From an uncultured Collinsella sp. (GTDB lineage Bacteria > Actinomycetota > Coriobacteriia > Coriobacteriales > Coriobacteriaceae): DNA of 7,404 nucleotides. The position numbers were made by a program, and so were the translations under genes. The DNA is taken from the NCBI GenBank assembly GCA_905208975.1, contig CAJLRE010000075.1, positions 1 to 7,404 on the forward strand. The letters run 5' to 3'. Positions 1 through 5,260 of the stretch are shown piece by piece (position 1 is the stretch's first letter; each line of letters begins with the position of its first letter). Under the pieces are notes generated by a model that worked only from the letters and a program-made list of their open reading frames with translations, did not search any database and had not been told where the DNA came from.

Positions 1-62
1 CCCACGCACTCGCCGTCGACCGTCACGCCGGCGTTGAGCACGCGCTGCACCACCGCGCGCAC
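1..62 (-). CDS. dtd: D-aminoacyl-tRNA deacylase, N-terminal fragment (cut by window edge)
   Basis: Only the first 20 codons and two bases of the next are inside the window. They read (M)RAVVQRVLNAGVTVDGECV, which matches the very conserved start of the DTD family: the RAVVQRV opening strand followed by the V-T-V-D-G-E turn. DTD hydrolyses D-aminoacyl-tRNAs (and Gly-tRNA-Ala) in the cytoplasm, recycling the tRNA and keeping D-amino acids out of proteins. The start is GTG at 62-60, only three bases after the rdgB stop. Its Shine-Dalgarno GAGGAG is formed by the last two sense codons of rdgB and lies 6 bases upstream of the GTG, so translation is probably coupled to rdgB. The catalytic and cross-subunit motifs lie beyond the window, so whether the gene is intact cannot be judged. 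Identification rests on about 20 residues, but they are distinctive. Confidence 0.85.
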   Translation of the reverse strand, partial: MRAVVQRVLNAGVTVDGECV

Positions 63-65
63 GGC

Positions 66-707
66 CTACTCCTCGCCCGTCAGTTTGGCGGATAGGTGCT
101 CGAGCGCATGGAATCGATGGCTGATGGCGTTCTTCTCGTCCGCCGTCAGCTCGGCCATGGTCTTGCCCGGCGTGTCGACCGGCAGGAACAGCGGGTCGTA
201 GCCAAAGCCGTGATCGCCGCGGCCCTCGTGTGCGATAGTGCCCTCGCAGGCGCCCTCACCATAGGTGACCAAACCGTCCGTGTCGATGAGTGCAACGACG
301 CTCATAAAGCGCGCGGTGCGATCCTCGTCGGCCACGCCTTCCAGGTTAACGAGCAGCTTGGCGTTGTTGGCGGCATCGTCGCCATGCACGCCCGCATAGC
401 GCGCGCTATACACGCCCGGCTCGCCGTCCAGGGCATCAACGACCAAGCCCGAATCGTCGGCAATGGCCATGAGCCCCGTCTCTTCGACGGCAGCCTGCGC
501 CTTGATGATGGCGTTCTCCAAAAACGTCGTGCCGTTTTCCTCGGGGTCCTCAAAATCGCCCAGCTGACCGAGCGCCACAAAGCGTACCTCGGGCATGACC
601 TTGCCCAAAATGGCCTCAATCTCGGTGAGCTTATGGGCGTTGCCGGTTGCCACGACGATGGTCGCCGCCGGGTCGAGGGTGTCGATGTCGATCTTTTCAA
701 GTGCCAC
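66..707 (-). CDS. rdgB: XTP/dITP pyrophosphatase (non-canonical purine NTP pyrophosphatase, RdgB/HAM1 family)
   Basis: A 213-residue protein that hydrolyses dITP, XTP and ITP to the monophosphate and pyrophosphate, keeping deaminated purines out of DNA and RNA; cytosolic and normally a homodimer. Family motifs are in order: the nucleotide-binding TGNAHKLTEI (21-30), ENA near 64-66, the catalytic/metal-binding ADDSGL (83-88, with D84/D85), GVYSARYAG (98-106), GFGYDPLF (167-174) and SHR (196-198). The start is GTG at 707-705. AAGGAG lies 7 bases upstream, which strongly supports it. This gives about 15 residues before the usual TGN motif, a short extension (LEKIDIDTLDPAA) compared with many homologues; V19 (GTG) is a less likely alternative start. 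It follows rph after a 143-bp gap and its last codons supply the ribosome-binding site of dtd. The rph-rdgB pairing is common in Gram-positive bacteria. Confidence 0.96.
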   Translation of the reverse strand: MALEKIDIDTLDPAATIVVATGNAHKLTEIEAILGKVMPEVRFVALGQLGDFEDPEENGTTFLENAIIKAQAAVEETGLMAIADDSGLVVDALDGEPGVYSARYAGVHGDDAANNAKLLVNLEGVADEDRTARFMSVVALIDTDGLVTYGEGACEGTIAHEGRGDHGFGYDPLFLPVDTPGKTMAELTADEKNAISHRFHALEHLSAKLTGEE

Positions 708-850
708 GAGTGGTCTCCTTGTCTCTATAGCAATGCCGCGCCGAGGGCGACGAGGGCCTCTGCCTCTCCCCTCTCAATCAACGACAGTCTTGTGTCTAGA
801 CGTCTCCGCAGATAAAACCTACCAAAATAAACCTGTCCCTTTTTGGCAGG
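708..850 (-). other. rph-rdgB intergenic region
   Basis: A 143-bp spacer, the longest between genes of the murE-to-dtd run. Its rph-proximal end is occupied by a hairpin element and its rdgB-proximal end by the AAGGAG ribosome-binding site (715-720). The middle holds no ORF I would call. A TGC-TATAGA sequence (minus strand, about 722-730) resembles an extended -10, but it would place the transcription start inside the rdgB ribosome-binding site, so I do not call it a promoter. Confidence 0.6.
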
Positions 851-852
851 TT
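816..852 (-). terminator. Terminator-like hairpin after rph with two alternative foldings
   Basis: The element begins at the rph stop codon (851-853). Folding A pairs 841-852 with 816-827: on the minus strand AACCTGCCAAAA against TTTTGGTAGGTT, 12 pairs including one G-U, around a 13-base loop. Folding B pairs 847-852 (AACCTG) with 830-835 (CAGGTT) around an 11-base loop and is followed by TATTTT. Both use the same arm nearest rph, so they exclude each other. Folding B with its U-rich tail is terminator-like; folding A is longer but has only a short U tail. The one imperfect pair of A is A-C on the plus strand and G-U on the minus strand, pointing to minus-strand RNA. It may terminate rph transcripts partially, or stabilise a 3' end. 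Function is inferred. Confidence 0.55.
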
Positions 853-1576
853 AGGCGAGGGCTTGGCGCTGAAGCTCGATGAGCTCGGCAATACCCTTGT
901 CGCCCAGGTCGAGCAGGGCATTGAGGCGTTTGCGGTCGAAGGGCGCCTGCTCGCCGGTACCCTGGAGCTCGATCATCTCACCGGTTTCGGTGGCGACGAG
1001 GTTCATGTCGACCTCGGCATGGCTGTCCTCGGAATAATCGAGGTCAAGCAGCGTATTGCCGTCGACAACGCCCATGGAGATGGCAGCCACCTGGCCGGTA
1101 AGCGGGATGCGCTCGATCTTGCCCGCCTCGACCCACATGGCGAGGGCGTCGTGCAGCGCCACCCAGGCACCGGTAATGCTCGCCGTACGTGTACCGCCAT
1201 CGGCCTGGATCACGTCGCAGTCGACGGTGACGGTGTACTCGCCGAGTGCCTTCATGTTGACGACGGTACGCAGACTGCGACCAATGAGGCGCTCGATCTC
1301 CATGGAGCGACCCTTGCGGTTGGCGTGCTCGCGCTTGCAGCGCTTGCCGGTCGACGTCGGCAGCATGGCGTATTCCGCGGTCACCCAGCCGGCCTTAGCT
1401 CCCTTTCGCCAGCCCGGCACGCCCTCCTCGATAGTGGCGGCGCACAGCACGCGCGTGTCGCCAAACTCAGCCAAACACGAGCCGTGGGCGTGCTTCATGA
1501 CGCCACGGGTGAGCTTAACGGGGCGCAACTCGTTGGCGGCGCGGCCGTTGGCGCGGTTGACCTGCATGTACTCCAT
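851..1576 (-). CDS. rph: Ribonuclease PH (tRNA nucleotidyltransferase)
   Basis: A 241-residue phosphate-dependent 3'-5' exoribonuclease that trims the extra nucleotides from tRNA precursors and releases nucleoside diphosphates; the family assembles as a hexameric ring. Length is close to the usual 238-250. Family segments run in order: GRAANELRPV (11-20), EFGDTRVLC (37-45), WVTAEYAMLP (64-73), the RSMEIERLIGR stretch (90-100), the phosphate-binding QADGGTRTASITG (124-136) and the acidic site DLDYSEDSHAEVDMN (178-192), where D184 and D190 correspond to the catalytic aspartates. The ATG at 1576-1574 has AAAGGA 7 bases upstream; Met4 is a possible but less well placed start. It follows murI by 54 bp. 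The substitution W-V-A-L-H after SITG and the basic loop KRCKREHANRKG look like normal family variation. All catalytic elements appear intact. Confidence 0.97.
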   Translation of the reverse strand: MEYMQVNRANGRAANELRPVKLTRGVMKHAHGSCLAEFGDTRVLCAATIEEGVPGWRKGAKAGWVTAEYAMLPTSTGKRCKREHANRKGRSMEIERLIGRSLRTVVNMKALGEYTVTVDCDVIQADGGTRTASITGAWVALHDALAMWVEAGKIERIPLTGQVAAISMGVVDGNTLLDLDYSEDSHAEVDMNLVATETGEMIELQGTGEQAPFDRKRLNALLDLGDKGIAELIELQRQALA

Positions 1577-1584
1577 AGAAATAT

Positions 1585-1599
1585 CCTTTCGGCAAAAGG
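1585..1599 (-). promoter_or_regulatory. Small hairpin overlapping the rph ribosome-binding site
   Basis: On the minus strand CCTTT (1599-1595) can pair with AAAGG (1589-1585) around a five-base loop. The second arm is the core of the rph Shine-Dalgarno AAAGGA. Five pairs, three of them A-U, make a weak structure that could only mildly mask the site. It may be chance. Confidence 0.2.
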
Positions 1600-1630
1600 T
1601 GTGGCGAAGGCTCTGACGGCGGCCTTACAT

Positions 1631-2515
1631 CTATTTCAGCTCATCGATATCGATATGTTCGATGCTCTTGAGCGGCTGACCAAAGATAAAGCTGCCCGCC
1701 ACCGCAAACTCGGCAATGTTATCGGCCGTCGTGGCAAAACGATGCTGCGGCTCGGCGGCGACGCCCGCCAGCTGCTCGCGGCGCGTGAGGATATCGGTCA
1801 GCTCGCGCGTGGTCTCCTCGGCGGAACTCACGACGCGTACCCCAGGCCCCAGCGCATGGCGGATAGGTCCCACCAACAGCGGAAAATGCGTACAGCCGAG
1901 CACCACGGTATCGATACCGTGGTCGCGCAGTGGCTCAACCGTGGCACCCACCAGCGCACGCACGGCAGGCGTATCGAAGATGTCCTCGTTCTCGAGCCAC
2001 TGCTCTTGCAGATGCGCGCCCGAGGCGAGCTCGTGTTCGACAACCTCGACAAAGCTCGAGGCAGGACAACCGTATACATCGACGCCGGCATCTAGATCCT
2101 GAATGGCGCGCGTGTAGGCGCCCGAGCGAATGGTGAGGTTGGTGGCGAGCACGCCCACGCGACGCGAACGGGTGCTGTTGATTGCCGCACGGGCACCCGG
2201 CGCGATCACGCCGATCACGGGAACGTCGAGCACCTGCTGGGCCAGACGCAAGGCCGCAGCTGTCGCCGTGTTGCAGGCGATGACCATAATCTTGACGTCG
2301 TGCTTCGACAGCCAACGGCCCGCCTGCAACGCAAACGAGCGCACCTCATCCTCGGTGCGCGTGCCGTAGGGGCAGCGTTTGGTGTCGCCGAAGTAGTAGA
2401 CGGACTCGTGCGGCAGCACCGTCGCGATGGCGCGCGCAACCGTCAGACCGCCCAAACCAGAATCGAACACGCCAATCGGGCGCGTGTCGCCTGTCGGATT
2501 CTCGATATCGGACAT
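1631..2515 (-). CDS. murI: Glutamate racemase
   Basis: A 294-residue cofactor-independent racemase that interconverts L- and D-glutamate and supplies the D-Glu of peptidoglycan stem peptides. Both halves of the two-base active site are present: FDSGLGG (17-23) followed by ACNTATA (80-86) with catalytic C81, and GCTHFPLL (206-213) with catalytic C207 and H209. GDTKRCPYGTR (43-53) is the usual substrate-side loop, and PVIGVIAPGARAA (98-110) is also characteristic. The segment C-P-A-S-S-F-V-E-V-V-E (149-159) is about two residues longer than the common C-P-x-F-V-P-x-V-E form. The ATG at 2515-2513 has only a modest Shine-Dalgarno (GGTGAGG), partly too close. It lies 51 bp after the HAD phosphatase gene and 54 bp before rph. 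Its product D-Glu feeds MurD, whose product is the MurE substrate, so the functional link to the upstream murE is direct. Confidence 0.96.
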   Translation of the reverse strand: MSDIENPTGDTRPIGVFDSGLGGLTVARAIATVLPHESVYYFGDTKRCPYGTRTEDEVRSFALQAGRWLSKHDVKIMVIACNTATAAALRLAQQVLDVPVIGVIAPGARAAINSTRSRRVGVLATNLTIRSGAYTRAIQDLDAGVDVYGCPASSFVEVVEHELASGAHLQEQWLENEDIFDTPAVRALVGATVEPLRDHGIDTVVLGCTHFPLLVGPIRHALGPGVRVVSSAEETTRELTDILTRREQLAGVAAEPQHRFATTADNIAEFAVAGSFIFGQPLKSIEHIDIDELK

Positions 2516-2566
2516 TACCTCACCAGTCTCTCTCGAAAAGACATGTCCAAGTGCGACGACGCCGCG

Positions 2567-3478
2567 CTACGAACGCGCCGCGACCAGCAGCTCTGCCGTC
2601 GCCGCCCAACCGTCGACAATTTTGCCGCGCGTAACGAAAGCGTTCTCGCAAGCAGCCAGGAACTCGGGCGCGCCGGCGCTCGTCAGGCCATTCTCGACCA
2701 GGCAGAACGTGCCCACGTGATCGGCCATGTAGAAGTCGGACTCGGAATCGCCGAGCGCGAGCGTCTCCTCGCGCTCGATCCCCAGGTGCTCGCAGAAGCG
2801 CGCGATGGCAACGCCCTTGTTGAGGCCGGCGGGATTGATGTTAAACGCGCGACCGTCCTCGACGCGATCGAGCTCGAGCGTCGTCGGCTTGGACAGATGC
2901 GTCAGGTGACCGTTACAGGCCCACACCAGGCCGCAGCCGGCCTCGTCCAGGATGGCCTGGACCTCATTGTCGGGCACATCGCCGCGCATGCCGACGGTGA
3001 CCTCGCGGTACTTGTAGCCAGTCGACATGTCGTTGTGGTACTCGATCTTATGCGGCCAGCGGGCGAGGATCTTCTCGCACACGCCGGTCTGCTCGATCAC
3101 CTGGTGCGGAGTAAGGCCGCAGGCGGGGTCGTAAGGCATGTCGCCAGTCAGATACTCCCAATCGTTGGCTTTGAGGTCGTACATGACCAGGCCGCCCATC
3201 TCACCAATGTAGGAGTTGAGGCCGAGCACGCGCGCGTCCTCGTGGATCATGGTACGGTTGCGGCCCGAGGTGGGAACCACCTGAATGCCAGCGCGAGCGA
3301 GCGCCACGACGGCCTCGACGAGTTTGGTCGAGGGGTTGCCGTCGTTGTCGCGCAGCACGCACGAGCCGGGCGCGAGCATCGTGGCATCCAGGTCGGTAAA
3401 GACGTACTTGACCTTGGCCAAGCGCTCGCGCATCTCGCCCGAAAGCTCGGCAACGGTCGGCAAGGTGTTGTGGGACAT
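2567..3478 (-). CDS. HAD-superfamily hydrolase, subfamily IIB (Cof/sugar-phosphatase-like), substrate unknown
   Basis: A predicted cytosolic phosphatase of 303 residues with all four HAD motifs: I, FTDLDATML (27-35, nucleophile D29 and general acid/base D31); II, PTSGRN (69-74); III, the lysine in LNKG (219-222, K221); IV, GDSESD (243-248). The large insertion between motifs II and III is the C2 cap of IIB enzymes, which include sugar phosphatases, phosphomannomutases and mannosyl-3-phosphoglycerate phosphatase. The Y-I-G-E-M-G-G-L-V segment (90-98) fits the last group best, but the substrate cannot be read from sequence. Motif I has A where DxDGT has G, a mild variation. I place the start at ATG 3478-3476 because GGAG sits 5 bases upstream. 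A further in-frame ATG at 3520-3518 would add 14 residues but has no Shine-Dalgarno. It lies between murE and murI, so a role in wall precursor or sugar-phosphate metabolism is possible but unproven. Confidence 0.88.
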   Translation of the reverse strand: MSHNTLPTVAELSGEMRERLAKVKYVFTDLDATMLAPGSCVLRDNDGNPSTKLVEAVVALARAGIQVVPTSGRNRTMIHEDARVLGLNSYIGEMGGLVMYDLKANDWEYLTGDMPYDPACGLTPHQVIEQTGVCEKILARWPHKIEYHNDMSTGYKYREVTVGMRGDVPDNEVQAILDEAGCGLVWACNGHLTHLSKPTTLELDRVEDGRAFNINPAGLNKGVAIARFCEHLGIEREETLALGDSESDFYMADHVGTFCLVENGLTSAGAPEFLAACENAFVTRGKIVDGWAATAELLVAARS

Positions 3479-3585
3479 GGTTACTCCGTTTACGTAGAAG
3501 GGTTTGGACTTGGACGGCATGTTTTGATTGAGGGAACACGCTTATGGCGACAGCGCACTCAGGGCGCCGCCGCCATCATGGTTCA
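3479..3585 (-). other. murE-HAD intergenic leader
   Basis: A 107-bp spacer if the HAD start is taken at 3478. It contains a strong hairpin just after the murE stop and the GGAG ribosome-binding site (3484-3487) at the other end. No convincing promoter or ORF was seen. The reading frame of the HAD gene is open from 3520 onwards within it, which accounts for the longer possible start. Confidence 0.6.
3544..3576 (-). promoter_or_regulatory. 13-bp intergenic hairpin between murE and the HAD gene
   Basis: On the minus strand ATGGCGGCGGCGC (3576-3564) pairs with GCGCTGTCGCCAT (3556-3544) around a 7-base loop (CCTGAGT). That is 13 continuous pairs with two G-U wobbles. No U tract follows (next bases AAGCG), so it is not a canonical intrinsic terminator. 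It begins 9 bases beyond the murE stop codon. It could protect the murE 3' end, mark a processing site, or tune expression of the downstream genes. On the plus strand the two wobbles would be A-C mismatches, so the structure favours the minus-strand transcript. Confidence 0.55.
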
Positions 3586-5148
3586 TTAGTCAAACTGGGT
3601 AACATCGATCAGGCGATTGGCCAGCGAAAGGTCGCTCTCGATGGGCACGAACTCGTCGCCCACGTGCATGAGCTCCTCGTCACCCTTTGCCAGCAGCAAG
3701 ACAATGGTGGGAACATCGGGGTTGACGTACTCCTCGCGCGCCGCCTTGAACGCCGCATGCACAGCGGCTTCGCGGTCGAGGATGATCTTGTTCGGCGTAT
3801 CGTCGGGAACATGCTCGGCAAGCTCGCGACAGACCTTCATCGGGTCCTCGTGAGCCGGGTCCTCGTTGGCAAAGATCATCAGGTCGGAATATGGTGCGGC
3901 CTCGCGCGGAAGCTGCTCGCGGCGCTCCTGCGCCTTGCCGCCGGCAGCGCCAAACACTGCAATGACTGGACTAGTGGGAAACGCGCGCTTGACCGACGAG
4001 AAAAGCGACCGGAACGAAAGCTGGTTGTGAGCGTAGTCAACGACGCAGATCACGCGGCCGTCCTTCGACTCCACGACCTCCATACGGCCCGGCACACGCA
4101 GTTTGGAGAGGCCCTTCTTGATAGCCTCGATACCGATGCCGATCTCGCGCGCAGCGGCGATAGCGACCAGCGCGTTTTCCACGTTAAAGTCGCCCGCGAT
4201 GCCCAGCAGGACCTTCTCCCCCGCCTCGGACTCGTCGGCACACAGGCCATGCAGGTTAAACTCGATGTTAAAGCCGACCATGCGCACATCGCTCGCCCAC
4301 AGGCTTGCCTCGGGATGCTCGACGCCAACGGTCACCAAGCGCTCGGCCGTCGACGCTGCCTCCAACACACGGTCAACCTCTTCGGTGCCCAGATTCACCA
4401 CGGCGGTCTTTGCCTGGTCAAAGATCCTGAGTTTGCTCTCAAAATAATCCTCAAACGTGGGGTGTTCGATCGGCGAGATGTGGTCACGGCCGATGTTGAG
4501 GAAGCACGCCACGTCAAACGGCAGATTCTCGACGCGTTGGTACTTGAGCGCCTGGCTCGAGACCTCCATGACCATGGACTGGCGACCTGACGTGCGGCAG
4601 TTGGCGATATGGCGCCAGACCTCTGGGGCCTCGGGCGTAGTATTGGTGCTCTCGTAGCACTCGATGCCATCGTCGGTACTCACCGAGCCGATCATGCCGC
4701 AGGACTCACCCGCCGCTTTGATAATCGACTGGAGCATAAAAGCGGCCGTGGTCTTTCCCTTGGTACCGGTGATGCCCACGATCTTGACGTCGTGGTCGGG
4801 ACGGTCGTAGACCTCCGGCGGCAACAGGGCCATGGCCGTGCGAACGCTATCAACAACCAGCATCGCAGCACCGCTCTCCTGCGCCAGCGGCTCCAGAGAC
4901 TCGACCAGCGACTCCTCGCACACAAATGCGACGGCGCCCGCATCGAGCGCCATGCTCAAAAACGCGGGCTTAAAGGCAGCGCCTTTGCAAAAGAACACGT
5001 CACCTGCCGAGACCGCGCGCGAATCAAACGAGCAGCCGGTCACGGCACGCTCGTCAACCTGCTCTGATGCGCGCAGCTCGCCGCACACATCGAGAAGCTT
5101 GGCAAGCGTATCGACCGTGGTCACGGTCGCGGAATCCGAATGGTGCAT
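3586..5148 (-). CDS. murE: UDP-N-acetylmuramoyl-tripeptide synthetase (MurE), probably not meso-DAP-specific
   Basis: A 520-residue Mur ligase that adds the third, diamino residue to UDP-MurNAc-L-Ala-D-Glu with ATP in the cytoplasm. Domains: N-terminal UDP-substrate domain with DSRAVSAGDVFFC (42-54); central ATPase domain with P-loop GITGTKGKTT (125-134), STNTTPEAPEVW (167-178), MEVSSQALKYQRV (194-206), and GRDHISPIEHPTFEDYF-SKL (220-240) holding K239, the expected carbamylated lysine; C-terminal ligase domain from about GRMEVV (354-359) through VDYAHN (370-375) and FGAAGGKAQERR (399-410). Where meso-DAP enzymes have DNPR, this one has E-D-P-A (429-432); lacking the arginine, it resembles lysine-type enzymes. 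The length is slightly above the usual 480-500. ATG at 5148-5146 follows AAAGGTG at a good distance. No other dcw wall gene is adjacent. L-Lys or L-Orn as substrate is inference. Confidence 0.94.
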   Translation of the reverse strand: MHHSDSATVTTVDTLAKLLDVCGELRASEQVDERAVTGCSFDSRAVSAGDVFFCKGAAFKPAFLSMALDAGAVAFVCEESLVESLEPLAQESGAAMLVVDSVRTAMALLPPEVYDRPDHDVKIVGITGTKGKTTAAFMLQSIIKAAGESCGMIGSVSTDDGIECYESTNTTPEAPEVWRHIANCRTSGRQSMVMEVSSQALKYQRVENLPFDVACFLNIGRDHISPIEHPTFEDYFESKLRIFDQAKTAVVNLGTEEVDRVLEAASTAERLVTVGVEHPEASLWASDVRMVGFNIEFNLHGLCADESEAGEKVLLGIAGDFNVENALVAIAAAREIGIGIEAIKKGLSKLRVPGRMEVVESKDGRVICVVDYAHNQLSFRSLFSSVKRAFPTSPVIAVFGAAGGKAQERREQLPREAAPYSDLMIFANEDPAHEDPMKVCRELAEHVPDDTPNKIILDREAAVHAAFKAAREEYVNPDVPTIVLLLAKGDEELMHVGDEFVPIESDLSLANRLIDVTQFD

Positions 5149-5183
5149 CTTTCACCTTTCTCAGCCATTTGGCAGGGACGGTT

Positions 5184-5212
5184 TTTATAGTAACTGAAAC
5201 GCACCCACGCAA
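5184..5212 (-). promoter_or_regulatory. Candidate promoter for murE and downstream genes
   Basis: On the minus strand a TATAAA -10 (5189-5184) lies 17 bases downstream of TTGCGT (5212-5207), a weak -35 match at three of six positions. The -35 box overlaps the T tract of the asnB terminator, a compact arrangement expected when a new transcription unit starts straight after a terminator. The predicted leader to murE would be about 30 bases. Spacing and -10 are good; the -35 is not. Confidence 0.4.
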
Positions 5213-5235
5213 AAACGGCTCCCGGAGGAGCCGTT
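5211..5235 (-). terminator. Intrinsic terminator of asnB
   Basis: Minus-strand AACGGCTCC (5235-5227) pairs perfectly with GGAGCCGTT (5222-5214) around a four-base loop and runs straight into TTTTT (5215-5211; its first two Ts are the end of the stem). Nine pairs, six of them G-C, plus the U tract, 25 bases after the asnB stop codon: a textbook Rho-independent terminator separating asnB from murE. Confidence 0.85.
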
Positions 5236-5260
5236 ACGCGCAGGCGTTCGTAAGCCGAGG

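Noticed and set aside
722..730. Extended -10-like TGC-TATAGA upstream of rdgB on the minus strand
   Set aside because: The predicted start would lie within the rdgB Shine-Dalgarno, and there is no -35 match, so it is unlikely to make a translatable message.
1600..1630. Inverted repeat AAGGC/GCCTT in the murI-rph spacer
   Set aside because: Only five pairs with a ten-base loop and no U tract; expected by chance at this GC content.
863..2095. A 410-codon plus-strand open frame across rph and murI
   Set aside because: It crosses two well-identified genes on the other strand, has no ribosome-binding site of note, and its composition is typical of antisense frames in GC-rich DNA.
3544..4590. A 348-codon plus-strand open frame opposite murE, beginning in the murE-HAD spacer
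   Set aside because: Almost all of it is antisense to the strongly supported MurE frame, and the translation resembles no family I know.
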